Part shown: one piece after another, positions 9,266-17,871 of the stretch
Numbering within the stretch: position 1 is the first letter of the stretch
Layout: the number at the start of each line of letters is the position of its first letter
Notes under the pieces: generated by a model
The model's input: only the letters and a program-made list of their open reading frames with translations
What the model was told of the DNA's origin: nothing
The model's database searches: none
IMG/VR virus record: IMGVR_UViG_3300037189_029221
Location: 1-30,365 of that record
From: a virus
Strand: one strand, 5' to 3'
Length of the DNA stretch: 30,365 nt
Made by a program: the position numbers and the translations under genes

Positions 9266-11460
9266 ACTACGATTTTCAAAACTTTTTAGGTCAGAATGAA
9301 GTTGTATCTAACACAGTTATTAACAGATGTTTTTCAAAACTCTTTAAACTTCAAAAAACTTTAGTTGAATTGTCAAACGATCAATTAGATACCAAAACAT
9401 CTAATACAGTCAATATTATAAATGCTCCTTGGACACCTACTCCCACAGTTACTCCTACTTTAACACCCACACCCACTTTAACGCCAACACCTACACCAAC
9501 AAATGCACCCACAAGAACACCCACGCCCACGCCTACCATTACTCCCACCCCAACTATTACACCCACTCCCACCTCTCCGCCCCCTGAACCGACTTCAACA
9601 CCCACACCCACGCCTACCGTTACTCCTACTCCCACTATAACACCAACTCCACCCCCCCGCAACATATCAGTTCAAGTCTTTCTTGCCGCAGGTGGCGGAT
9701 CAGGTGGAGGCACTTATGCATATAGCCCATTTGGCGACTGTTCATACTATGGTGGTGGAGGAGGAGCTGGTGGAGTAGTTGCATGGACAACAGCAATTTT
9801 AAATTTAGATGATCCAACTGTTGCAACTATTACAGTAGGTGCAGGTGGACCAAACCCTGCAAACAGTATAACCCCACCAGGTAACCCTGGAGGCAGCACT
9901 TCTCTTGTTACTAGTTTAGGTGCAGCAATACGAGCTGATGGTGGTGGAGGTGGTGGATTAAGTAACTATAACGCTGATCGCAGTGGTCAGGCCAGAGGTT
10001 GTAGTAGTGGCGGTAATGGTGGTAGTGGCGGTGGTTGCGGCTACGGAACTAATGGATGCGGAGCAGGTGCAGCTACAGGTATTGGTGTGGGTAGAAGCGG
10101 TGGAGCGGTGCAGTATTTTGCAGGAGGTGGCGGTGGCGCCACAGCAGTAGGTACTACTGCTGGTGGTGAAGGATTAAATTTAGCTATAGATACTGATTTA
10201 GTTACTGTGCTCGGTAATAATACTGGCAATCAACCTGTTATATGTTCTGGAGGTGGTAGTGGTATGGCTAGTTTTAATCCTCCCTCTAACGGTGGCACCA
10301 ATGCTGGAAATACAAATGGTAATGCCATATGGTATGGCTGTGGAGGCGGAGGCGCATCAAAAGCTTGTGCTGCAAGAAATCCTAGCACACCAGGATTTAA
10401 TACTGGCGGTGCAGGGTATAGAGGTTTTGTTGTAATAAAATATTTAACACCTGCTGGTACTGATCCATTGTATGGTGGCACTGTGTCTCAGCTCAATGGA
10501 TACACTTACCGAGCGTTTCTTTCAGATGGGGTTTATACTCTTGCTTGTTATTCACCCACATCTACTCCCCGTCCTCTTACATGGAGAGCAGGTGGTAATG
10601 CTCTCACTACCAGATATTACGGGGCAGGTTTTGGTGCAAGAGAAGATGCAGTTATTACCAGTGGTGCTACTACCACAGCAAGAGGTTCTCCAACAGCAGC
10701 AACAGAAACATATAATTCAACAACACAATCTTGGTCAAATGGCTCTATTAATCCATATACTCTAATGCAAACTACAGGGTGTGGTTCAAAAACTGCCGGC
10801 ATTATGGGTACCGGACATACATACTTATCTCCATATTACTACCCACAAGACTCTATGGCTAAATTTAACGGTACTGCTTGGAGCGGCAGCGCTGGTACAA
10901 CCTGGTACCCTACCTTCAGGCGTTCTTGCGGTTCTTTTGGCGATTCAAGCAATGCCATATGGGTAACTGGAACTGATAACACAGTTGTAGCTTACAATCA
11001 ATGCATAAAGTGGAATGGAGTATCATGGACATCCACAGGCAATCTAACAGTTAATAGACGCACTGTAATTTGTGCAGGCACTGCAGCTGCAGGATTAGCA
11101 ATGACCGGTAGCGTTGGTGCAGCTACAGCAACAACAGTAACTATTGTTACTACTTGTGAGAAGTATAATGGATCCACATGGTCTGCTACAACCAGTGTGC
11201 CTGCAGCTTTAGGATTTAGCTCTGCAGCTGGCACTCAGTCTGATGCAACAATTTGTGGAGGCACAAACGGTACAGCTAATTATAACACAACATATACATT
11301 TAACGGTACAACTTTCTCTACTAGAAACTCCATGTCAACTGCTAGATTTGCTGCTCAAGCATCTACTGGTGGATCTTCTGGCTCACTTCTTGTTGCTGGT
11401 GGAGCACAAAACTATGCATCCCCTACAGTATTATCTTCTACAGAAGAATATAGTACATAA
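9262..11460 (+). CDS. Pro-Thr-linker / glycine-rich / kelch-like adhesin C
   Basis: This 732-residue multidomain protein has residues 1-57 as a helical anchor unrelated to those of adhesins A and B, residues 58-132 as a Pro-Thr linker, and residues 133-397 as a glycine-rich domain. The latter runs from [14 protein letters not shown] through [13 protein letters not shown] and AGGGGGA to GFVVIKY, the pattern of the phage glycine-rich domain family. Residues 398-732 are kelch-like blades with recurring W-x-G/KWNG-x-SW, KYNG-STW and TFNG-TTF units alternating with Gly/Ala/Thr-rich strands. It likely combines a flexible stalk, a polyglycine module and a propeller that may bind sugar. The start overlaps the upstream stop (ATGA). 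Domain order is seen; the receptor-binding role is inferred. Confidence 0.7.
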   Translation: MNYDFQNFLGQNEVVSNTVINRCFSKLFKLQKTLVELSNDQLDTKTSNTVNIINAPWTPTPTVTPTLTPTPTLTPTPTPTNAPTRTPTPTPTITPTPTITPTPTSPPPEPTSTPTPTPTVTPTPTITPTPPPRNISVQVFLAAGGGSGGGTYAYSPFGDCSYYGGGGGAGGVVAWTTAILNLDDPTVATITVGAGGPNPANSITPPGNPGGSTSLVTSLGAAIRADGGGGGGLSNYNADRSGQARGCSSGGNGGSGGGCGYGTNGCGAGAATGIGVGRSGGAVQYFAGGGGGATAVGTTAGGEGLNLAIDTDLVTVLGNNTGNQPVICSGGGSGMASFNPPSNGGTNAGNTNGNAIWYGCGGGGASKACAARNPSTPGFNTGGAGYRGFVVIKYLTPAGTDPLYGGTVSQLNGYTYRAFLSDGVYTLACYSPTSTPRPLTWRAGGNALTTRYYGAGFGAREDAVITSGATTTARGSPTAATETYNSTTQSWSNGSINPYTLMQTTGCGSKTAGIMGTGHTYLSPYYYPQDSMAKFNGTAWSGSAGTTWYPTFRRSCGSFGDSSNAIWVTGTDNTVVAYNQCIKWNGVSWTSTGNLTVNRRTVICAGTAAAGLAMTGSVGAATATTVTIVTTCEKYNGSTWSATTSVPAALGFSSAAGTQSDATICGGTNGTANYNTTYTFNGTTFSTRNSMSTARFAAQASTGGSSGSLLVAGGAQNYASPTVLSSTEEYST
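9433..9657 (+). repeat. In-frame Pro-Thr coding repeat, copy 3
   Basis: This is the third Pro-Thr linker, residues 58-132 of adhesin C. The units include TPTLTPTP and TITPTPT, with a short Pro-rich interruption (SPPPEPTS) in the middle. It lies about 6.5 kb from copy 2 and joins unrelated N-terminal and C-terminal domains, which makes it a candidate point for domain exchange. Confidence 0.9.
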
Positions 11461-11494
11461 TTGATTTTAATAAAAAAATTATTATATAACTGTA

Positions 11495-12100
11495 ATGAAT
11501 GAATTAGTACCTGTAATTAATTTACTCTCAGAAGGTGATGCACAAACATTGAAAGTGCTATCATCAGAATTAAAAGATGCATGGAATAAAAAACAAATAT
11601 TTCGTACAGATACTGAAGCTAGAATATCTGTTTTGAATGATGGTGATTTTCCTACTAAAGCCAGCAAATATTGGCAAGCTGTTAGAGAGCAGTCTTCCAT
11701 GTTTGATCAACTGGTTATCATGAGTTTTGATTTGAGAAGAAACTATCTTAAAAAAGAAAAAATACTGAAACAAATTGAAAACACTACTGATGAATTTAAA
11801 AAACGTGAATTACAAATAGACCTGGATCAAGTCAATTATTTTATAGCAAATTCTGAACATGTAGCTAAAGATAGAGTCAGAGAATTGCAGATGTGGTCTA
11901 ATATAAAGACAGAATTAAATGATGGTTCATTTGATAGTCATAATGTGAATAACCACCAATTAGAGAGCTACAGACTTATGCTGGAAAACAGGGCTAAAAT
12001 GACTACTAACCACTCATCTCCAGGAGAATTAATGAATATTGCAGGTCCTCTCACTACTATATTAAATCAAACAGCATCTTTAAATAACAAAGCACTATAA
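11495..12100 (+). CDS. Conserved helical phage protein, function unknown
   Basis: This 201-residue protein is predicted to be almost wholly helical. A basic segment with FRTDTEARISVLND and FPTKASKYWQAVREQ (about 36-66) is followed by a long coiled-coil-like stretch (70-150, LRRNYLKKEKILKQIE onwards). The FPT-x-ASKYWQ motif looks like one I associate with hypothetical proteins of T4-like marine phages, from memory only. It has no transmembrane segment. Its place between fibre genes suggests a scaffold, chaperone or assembly factor rather than a fibre itself, but nothing in the sequence fixes this. Confidence 0.55.
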   Translation: MNELVPVINLLSEGDAQTLKVLSSELKDAWNKKQIFRTDTEARISVLNDGDFPTKASKYWQAVREQSSMFDQLVIMSFDLRRNYLKKEKILKQIENTTDEFKKRELQIDLDQVNYFIANSEHVAKDRVRELQMWSNIKTELNDGSFDSHNVNNHQLESYRLMLENRAKMTTNHSSPGELMNIAGPLTTILNQTASLNNKAL

Positions 12101-12124
12101 TCTATTGTTAAAATGTGTGGAATA

Positions 12125-12132
12125 AATAAATA
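12125..12132 (+). promoter_or_regulatory. T4-late-like promoter box
   Basis: AATAAATA ends 6 nt before the ATG at 12139, at the same spacing as the other boxes. There is no Shine-Dalgarno in the 38-nt spacer. Confidence 0.5.
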
Positions 12133-12138
12133 CTTACA

Positions 12139-12753
12139 ATGGCTAGTGTATCTATAGTTAAAATTAAACTCAGAAGAGGCACTGATGCTGAGAGGCAGCA
12201 AATTGTACTCGATAATGGTGAACTTGGATATGTAACCGATATAAACGGCAGACGCATTTTTGTCGGTGATGGTGTGTCGCCTGGTGGGTTTCCTGTGGGA
12301 ACTAAATATTTTACTGTCGATCTATCAAGCCCAACAACATACTCTTACGCACAGATTGGCGATCTAGTGTATGATGATGGTACATCCTTTCTTTATTCAG
12401 TTACTGCAATAGACACCACCACAGCGCCTTATAATTACTTTTTTAAGAGACTTTCTAGCAAAGTAGATGACACTACTATTGAATACAGCTTGCTAGGTGC
12501 CTTAAGATTAAAAACAGGAAGTGTCTCAGAAACTTATATCAAAAGTACATCGTTTACAAACGGTATTACTGGTGGATCAGGAACAAAAATAGGTGTTAAT
12601 TACGACAACAATAAAATCACTTATTCAGATGGCAAATTAACTGTAAATGAGAATGGCCTATCATTATCTTCTATTCCTGCTTTCTTACCAACATCTAACC
12701 CTGGTCCTGGTAAACTCTGGGTCAACATGGGTGTTATAAATATAGGAACATAA
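12139..12753 (+). CDS. Short tail fibre with Mtd_N-like head domain
   Basis: Residues 4-55 of this 204-residue protein carry VKIKLRRGTDAERQQIVLD, NGELGYVTD and IFVGDGVSPGGFPVG. This is the R-x-GT ... GELGY ... VGDG-x-T/S-x-GG pattern of the major tropism determinant N-terminal (Mtd_N-like) domain, which attaches fibres to the tail. The rest is a beta-rich shaft without a recognisable tip. The next gene starts with the same head domain but has a long shaft and a chaperone. This one could be a simpler fibre, or an adaptor. The next ATG begins one base after this stop. Confidence 0.65.
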   Translation: MASVSIVKIKLRRGTDAERQQIVLDNGELGYVTDINGRRIFVGDGVSPGGFPVGTKYFTVDLSSPTTYSYAQIGDLVYDDGTSFLYSVTAIDTTTAPYNYFFKRLSSKVDDTTIEYSLLGALRLKTGSVSETYIKSTSFTNGITGGSGTKIGVNYDNNKITYSDGKLTVNENGLSLSSIPAFLPTSNPGPGKLWVNMGVINIGT

Positions 12754-12754
12754 T

Positions 12755-14431
12755 ATGGCAGTTGAAATCACATCAGATACAGTAGTTAAAATTCTTGTTA
12801 GAAGAGGGCTTGAAACTGAAAGAAAAAATGTAACTCTTACTGAAGGCGAATTAGGGTATTCTGTAGATACACAGCGCTTGTTTATTGGTGATGGGTACAC
12901 TGTTGGTGGCAATGCTGTGGGTAATAAAAATTTCGGTGTCATTGCTGACAAAAATAGCATTTTGAGCTACTTGCAAACAGGTGATTTTCTTATTGAGAAT
13001 AACCTTCCCTTGTTTTACAATAACGGTACATTTTCTTCATTTGTACCTGTTGTTTACTCAGACCCTATTAACAGCATGAATACAATTGAATATGTAGGAG
13101 CTCCTTATAATTCCTTAAGACTGCCTACTGACACTATTGGTGATGGCTTTATATTAGATTATTCAGTAGCTGGTAACGGTCAAATTAATAACACACTTCA
13201 GCAAAAATATGGTCAAATTAATTTTGACGGCAGATACATTTCACTTTGTGCATCAGCTGGTAGTTTTTATATTGGAAATATTTTTACAAAGCAAATATCC
13301 AACAATCTCACTGCTACTTTAAATGTAGATCAAGAAATTTTTGTTAATGATACAAATACAAACCCCTTCCAGTTGCAAATTTATGCAAAAGATCCTGCAG
13401 CTACTTCTAATAGCTTAATTGAAGCCATAAGCGGTGGGGTAATACTCAAAGGAAGAGCTTCTTCCGGACTATTGGTCGCTGGCAGTACAAGCACACAACC
13501 ACAGGTTTTAGTAAAAAATAATGGCGGTATACAACTAGGGCCCACTAGCCCCACTCAGGGATATGCTAGCCCAGGCAATACAATTTATGGTGTTAGCAGA
13601 TTTCTTTCTTCTGCTTATTTTGATCAAAATGTGTGGATAGCAGGTACTCTTTCAGCTAATACTGTTGCTTTTGTAAATTCAACAACAACACAAACTTCTT
13701 CTCTTAGTGTATTCACTAGCGATAGCATTAATGAGACTGTATTCTTTGGCAACTCTAACCCAATAGGCACACAAACCATATTAAGAATTGTAGGTAATTC
13801 TGGTGCTGGCTTGCAGCCATATGCCATTGTAAAAGATAACAGCATTGGTAGCGGTTCTGTTATAGCTATCAACCATGACCCAGGTATAAATTCACAAAAC
13901 TATAATGTGGCTATCTCTGGTAGTGTAGGTATTAGTACAGCAGGTGCTGCAGGAACAACTAATCGTGTAGACATTAACTCACCTACTTTGAACCTTAAAG
14001 GTGTTACATCAACATTATCAGGTACTGCTGGTACTATTAATTTCGGTACACTAAATCTTTATGGTGGCTCTACTTCAACAACTATTAGAGCAGGTGCCGG
14101 TACTGCCACTGACTATGTTGACATTCAAGGCAATTTAAGAGCCACATACGACATAACAGCTTTCTATAGCTCTGATACAAGACTCAAAGACAATCAAGAA
14201 GTAATATCTAGTGCACTAGAAAAAATTGATAAGATTTCAGGCATTAGCTTCAACTGGAATGAAACATCTGGTAAATCTGGCAAAGATTATGGTGTATTAG
14301 CACAGCAAGTTGAACAAGTGCTACCTGAAATTGTTACTACCAGACCTGATGGTTACAAAGCTGTTAACTACGAGAAATTAATACCACTACTCATAGAAGC
14401 TATTAAAGAACTTAAAGACCTTAAAAAATAA
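12755..14431 (+). CDS. Tail fibre with C-terminal S74 intramolecular chaperone
   Basis: This 558-residue fibre has an Mtd_N-like head at residues 6-58 (VKILVRRGLETE, EGELGYSVD, LFIGDGYTVGG), a long Ser/Thr/Gly/Asn-rich beta shaft, and an S74 chaperone in the last 86 residues. The chaperone shows SSDTRLKDN (Ser473 followed by Lys478, the expected Ser-Lys cleavage dyad), ISFNWNE, YGVLAQQVEQVLPEIV and VNYEKLIPLLIEAIKEL. By analogy with K1F endosialidase and T5 fibre proteins, the chaperone should promote trimer folding and then cut itself off between Ser472 and Ser473. All key residues appear intact. The last part of the shaft (about 13960-14110) has GTAGTINFGTLNLYG-type beta-helix repeats. Confidence 0.85.
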   Translation: MAVEITSDTVVKILVRRGLETERKNVTLTEGELGYSVDTQRLFIGDGYTVGGNAVGNKNFGVIADKNSILSYLQTGDFLIENNLPLFYNNGTFSSFVPVVYSDPINSMNTIEYVGAPYNSLRLPTDTIGDGFILDYSVAGNGQINNTLQQKYGQINFDGRYISLCASAGSFYIGNIFTKQISNNLTATLNVDQEIFVNDTNTNPFQLQIYAKDPAATSNSLIEAISGGVILKGRASSGLLVAGSTSTQPQVLVKNNGGIQLGPTSPTQGYASPGNTIYGVSRFLSSAYFDQNVWIAGTLSANTVAFVNSTTTQTSSLSVFTSDSINETVFFGNSNPIGTQTILRIVGNSGAGLQPYAIVKDNSIGSGSVIAINHDPGINSQNYNVAISGSVGISTAGAAGTTNRVDINSPTLNLKGVTSTLSGTAGTINFGTLNLYGGSTSTTIRAGAGTATDYVDIQGNLRATYDITAFYSSDTRLKDNQEVISSALEKIDKISGISFNWNETSGKSGKDYGVLAQQVEQVLPEIVTTRPDGYKAVNYEKLIPLLIEAIKELKDLKK

Positions 14432-14434
14432 ATA
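14427..14434 (+). promoter_or_regulatory. T4-late-like promoter box overlapping a stop codon
   Basis: AATAAATA ends 5 nt before the ATG at 14440. Its TAA at 14429-14431 is also the stop codon of the S74 fibre gene, so coding end and putative promoter share bases. Confidence 0.5.
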
Positions 14435-14439
14435 ATAAT

Positions 14440-15006
14440 ATGGCCCTATTACCCTCATCTGGTACCCTGAGTGTAACAACAATTAATACTCTCAAGTCAT
14501 TAGGGTCTACTTATACATCTTTAACATCCAGAGAATTGCAGTACATGGGAGGTAATCCCGCTAGTGCTTCTACAAGCTTAGTATGCTTTCCAAATCAAAA
14601 TGAAAAAGTAAGCGTTACTAATTGGACATATAATGGCGCCAGTTTACCTTGGCGACCTACAAAAATAAGCGAGTTCTATGGTGCTTATAATGGCTTACCA
14701 GCAGTAGCTGTTACCACTTCAGGCACAGGTACCAGAAGTACTGCCAACTTTATTGCAACTTGCTCTAACAGTTCTATATACGTAAATGCGGGTACTCCTT
14801 ATTCAGTGTATGGTGTTAATGTAACTGGTGTCACACATCCAAATTTAGGTTCATGGATTGTTTGCTCTGATGTTAATGGTACTCAGTATACCTGGGCAAC
14901 AGCTTCAGTAAGTTCTGGTGGCACATCCACACTGCGCGTTTATGTGAGAGATTTTCAAAACTGTGGTACCATGAATGAATTTACTGGCACAGTCAATTAC
15001 CCTTAA
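14440..15006 (+). CDS. Small phage structural protein, MALLPSSG type
   Basis: This 188-residue protein begins MALLPSSGTLSVTTINT and reaches KISEFYGAYNG at about residue 78. The same opening, an ILPSSG-like strand, a short helix and then I-S-(E/D)-FYG, is familiar from small structural proteins of T4-like marine phages. The C-terminal half (about 85-188) is a beta-sandwich-like Ser/Thr/Val-rich domain (AVAVTTSGTGTRSTANF, WIVCSDVNGTQYTW), possibly Ig-like. It is probably a virion decoration or fibre-tip component; the specific role is unknown. Confidence 0.55.
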   Translation: MALLPSSGTLSVTTINTLKSLGSTYTSLTSRELQYMGGNPASASTSLVCFPNQNEKVSVTNWTYNGASLPWRPTKISEFYGAYNGLPAVAVTTSGTGTRSTANFIATCSNSSIYVNAGTPYSVYGVNVTGVTHPNLGSWIVCSDVNGTQYTWATASVSSGGTSTLRVYVRDFQNCGTMNEFTGTVNYP

Positions 15007-15018
15007 TTAGTTGTTTTT

Positions 15019-15036
15019 ATTTAGCACAAGCTAAAT
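15019..15036. repeat. Inverted repeat containing a promoter-like box
   Basis: ATTTAGC and GCTAAAT form perfect 7-bp arms around an ACAA loop. The right arm overlaps the TAAATA box of the next gene. It could be a weak terminator for the upstream gene, a protein-binding site, or chance in AT-rich DNA. Confidence 0.4.
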
Positions 15037-15037
15037 A
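15030..15037 (+). promoter_or_regulatory. T4-late-like promoter box
   Basis: GCTAAATA ends 5 nt before the ATG at 15043. The box sits in the right arm of the inverted repeat 15019-15036. Confidence 0.5.
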
Positions 15038-15042
15038 GTATT

Positions 15043-16275
15043 ATGACCCCAGAATTGCTCAGTAATGTCGCAAGCAAAATTATTATTTGCATTGATAATG
15101 TTGATGCAGATAATAATATTTCTAAAGAATTTTACACAAAAAACCCATTTATAATAGAGAAATTTTTTAAAAAAAATATTGCTAATCTTCAAAATAATTT
15201 TTTTAATTGCAAAACACAGACATTTGAAGAACTTAACCTCAACAATATCAGTGGTATTTCTTTACCCTTTATACCGTTTGAAGTTTCACCTACAGAGCTT
15301 TATCAGACAGCAAACAACCCTAATAACGATGCATTTTATTTCTTTCAAGAAAATTTATGCAATTTCTTGATTAACAATGCTGATAAAATAAAAGACAAAG
15401 CACCAGTTACTTTTAATAACATAAACATTTTAAATTTCTTAAAATCACACTTCTTTTTCTCTACAAAAACATTTGCAACTGATTTTGATTATTACTGTTC
15501 ATTTATTTCTAACACGATAGCAGAAGATAAAATTAAAAACTTCTTCAACTGGTTGAATACATATACAGATTTAAATGATACTATAGCAAATGAGCCTGAT
15601 CTGTTCAATAAGCTTAGACTTTTTTACGACGTTAAGATTAAAGAAGCTGTTAACGAGAAAATAAAGGGTCTTGTGGAGGAGAAAGCAATTTCATTAGAAC
15701 AGTCAGATAAAGAAGATATGCTATTCATGAAAGATGAGATTACAAAACATTATGATGAAAAGATAAGCTATATAACAGATACTAACTACTATCAAATGGT
15801 GAGATTTTATGAAACAGTATTTGAGCTTTTAAAGTTCTGGCCACCTTGGCTGGATACACCCCAGTTTATTGACAAAAATCAAACATATGATCTTTACAGG
15901 TATAAATTATTTACCTGCTTAAAATTATTAGACTCTAATTTATCTATTACACTAACACCTGAGATTTTAAAACAAATGACATATACAAAAAAAGTAGAAG
16001 TACTTGAACAGTACAAGCAAAAGTTAATAGATGAAATTGATGAGCTTCTGGATTCTGATAATACACTTGAAGAGCTAAAAGCACTCAAAGGCATTTTAAA
16101 TGATTTAAATGCTAAAGATTTATTAGATAAACATTTAATTCAAACAAACCCAACAGAAGAAAATTATGTATATGAAGTGTTGAGCTTTTGGCCTGAAATA
16201 TTACAGCCTGAACCAAAACAATTAGAAAAAATTAGAAACGTCTTGAGAGATAATGGAGAAGTTATCTTCATCTAA
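15043..16275 (+). CDS. Large protein of unknown function at the end of the tail-gene block
   Basis: This 410-residue protein is not recognised. It is rich in Asn, Phe, Lys and Asp, with no signal peptide, transmembrane segment or catalytic motif that I can point to. Residues ~205-265 look coiled-coil (EKIKGLVEEKAISLEQSDK, DEITKHYDEKI) and residues ~325-360 form another charged helix (KLIDEIDELLDSDNTLEELK). The motif FELLKFWPPW around residue 265 recurs as YEVLSFWPEI near the C-terminus (about 385), hinting at an internal repeat of a helical domain. It is the last gene of the + strand block, and its 3' end overlaps the first glycosyltransferase by 23 nt, so it could belong to either block. Confidence 0.5.
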   Translation: MTPELLSNVASKIIICIDNVDADNNISKEFYTKNPFIIEKFFKKNIANLQNNFFNCKTQTFEELNLNNISGISLPFIPFEVSPTELYQTANNPNNDAFYFFQENLCNFLINNADKIKDKAPVTFNNINILNFLKSHFFFSTKTFATDFDYYCSFISNTIAEDKIKNFFNWLNTYTDLNDTIANEPDLFNKLRLFYDVKIKEAVNEKIKGLVEEKAISLEQSDKEDMLFMKDEITKHYDEKISYITDTNYYQMVRFYETVFELLKFWPPWLDTPQFIDKNQTYDLYRYKLFTCLKLLDSNLSITLTPEILKQMTYTKKVEVLEQYKQKLIDEIDELLDSDNTLEELKALKGILNDLNAKDLLDKHLIQTNPTEENYVYEVLSFWPEILQPEPKQLEKIRNVLRDNGEVIFI

Positions 16276-17023
16276 GATTTGTACTGGGTTTCTGACTAAA
16301 GAATACCTCCCAGGAGCAAAAGCTTTTTTTAGAAGCCTTATACATTACAATAAAGACTTTAGCCTGCCATTTTACATTTATAATTTGGACAATGAAGATT
16401 ATAGCTGCTTACTAGAGATTTATAGCAATATTAAGTTTTTAACAATAGATAATAGTGCATATACTAAGTTTAACATACATTCACCGTACAGAGTATGGAA
16501 TTATAGTGTGCTTTCTAGAATAGAGATTTTTAAATTAAACTGTGACCTATTATATTTTTTTGACTTTGACATAATAGTACTAAAAAATTTAGACGACTTC
16601 TTTAATATACAAACAGATTTTGCAGCATGTAAAATAGAAAAAGACCTATATAATTATATTACAAATTCAGAAGATTATTTTGATGCCGGTGTAATGATAA
16701 TTGGAAAAAAATATCTAAATCATAAAACATTTTCTGAACTCTATGAGCTGTGTGGCAAACAGCAGTGGTGTGGTAATGAGCCGCTTTTAAATGAATATTT
16801 TAAAAACAAAACAGAATATATTGATAAAAAATTCAATTGTCTCACCATGGAAAAAATTGATAAAATTGATAATGTGGCCATGCTTCAATATGTGGGCCAC
16901 AAAAAACCCTGGCATCAAGACAATTTAAAAGCAAAGTATGATGATAAAGTTTTTTTAAGATATCCTAATCTTATTAGAATAGCACACTATCAAGACCTTT
17001 TTAACAAATATAATTACTCGTAA
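16253..17023 (+). CDS. GT8-like glycosyltransferase A
   Basis: This 256-residue GT-A fold glycosyltransferase transfers a sugar from a nucleotide-sugar donor using a metal ion. A DFD at residues 104-106 (YFFDFDIIVLKNL) is the metal-binding DxD. FDAGVMIIGK (143-152) fits the GT8 F-N/D-(S/A)-G-v-m block, and GHKKPWH (215-221) is the GT8 H-x-x-x-KPW element. Together these support a glycogenin/LgtC-type enzyme, without showing donor or acceptor. It starts inside the 3' end of the upstream gene and overlaps the convergent gene by 10 nt. It is distantly related to the next gene, which has the same motif order. Confidence 0.75.
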   Translation: MEKLSSSKICTGFLTKEYLPGAKAFFRSLIHYNKDFSLPFYIYNLDNEDYSCLLEIYSNIKFLTIDNSAYTKFNIHSPYRVWNYSVLSRIEIFKLNCDLLYFFDFDIIVLKNLDDFFNIQTDFAACKIEKDLYNYITNSEDYFDAGVMIIGKKYLNHKTFSELYELCGKQQWCGNEPLLNEYFKNKTEYIDKKFNCLTMEKIDKIDNVAMLQYVGHKKPWHQDNLKAKYDDKVFLRYPNLIRIAHYQDLFNKYNYS

Positions 17024-17835
17024 GTTAATGCTATTTTTGAATATTCATCAAAAATATTTTTTAATTTAGTAATAATAGCAATCATAGCTTTGCCATTTAT
17101 TTTTATTTCTTTTTTAACAAAATCTTCAAAACAATCTTCTGCAGAATCTGAATGCCAAGGCTTAACAAAGCCATGATACTGAATAATACAAGCTGTTTGC
17201 AAGCTTTTTAATGTAGCAATAGATGAAACAATGTTAAATTTTTGTGGCATATAATATGCTGTATCAGCAAAATATACATTAAACACTGGTTGATCACTAG
17301 ACCATACTTTATTCTCAGCAAGTTTAATTAGAGCAGCTTTATGTTTTGAGTCAAATAAATTTTTAGAAATAGACATCAAACCACAATTAAATCGTTTACG
17401 CATTTGTTCAATTCTTGATTCTGGATTTATTTCTGGTATACCCAAATACTTCTCACAAGTTGCAAAGTCTTGTTTATAATCAAAAAGCTCTTTTATATCA
17501 GACAGAAAAACCATATCACTATCAAAAATTATAATCCTATCATACCCTAAGTGCCCCATATCAAAAACATCAAATCTATAATACAGATTGAATCCCCATT
17601 TCTCTGAAGTTGATAAACAGTTTGCATAATCTTGTTTTTTTGCTTCTATTACCTTTATATTTTTATAGATCTTTTTTAAAGCATTAACATTTGTTTCTGA
17701 TAATTGACCATCAGAAAGTAACAGAACATCTAAATTGAACCACGGATTTGTTTTTAATAGACTGAGTAAAAATACTTTCATGCTAAGAACAAAAGGATCA
17801 TTTAAAGCAAGCAGTATAGCTATATTGTTAGGCAT
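17014..17835 (-). CDS. GT8-like glycosyltransferase B
   Basis: This is a second GT8-like enzyme, 273 residues, with metal-binding DSD at 105-107 (RIIIFDSDMVFLSDI), FNCGLMSISK (about 169-178), a WSSDQPVFNVYF element, and HGFVKPWH at 221-228. The C-terminal ~45 residues carry a basic helix that could touch a membrane or partner. The opening hydrophobic segment (IAILLALND) is the first strand of the nucleotide-binding fold, not a signal peptide. It is divergent from the GT2 gene across a 36-nt spacer and convergent with glycosyltransferase A. No clean TATAAATA box is seen before its start. The substrate is unknown. Confidence 0.75.
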   Translation of the reverse strand: MPNNIAILLALNDPFVLSMKVFLLSLLKTNPWFNLDVLLLSDGQLSETNVNALKKIYKNIKVIEAKKQDYANCLSTSEKWGFNLYYRFDVFDMGHLGYDRIIIFDSDMVFLSDIKELFDYKQDFATCEKYLGIPEINPESRIEQMRKRFNCGLMSISKNLFDSKHKAALIKLAENKVWSSDQPVFNVYFADTAYYMPQKFNIVSSIATLKSLQTACIIQYHGFVKPWHSDSAEDCFEDFVKKEIKINGKAMIAIITKLKNIFDEYSKIALTYE

Positions 17836-17871
17836 TGCTAAATAATTAATAAATTGTTTTAAAAGATCAAT

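Noticed and set aside
10041-10802. Several Pro/Ala-rich reverse-strand open frames
   Set aside because: They mirror the glycine-rich domain and the start of the kelch-like region of adhesin C (Gly codons read as Pro in antisense) and have no start context.
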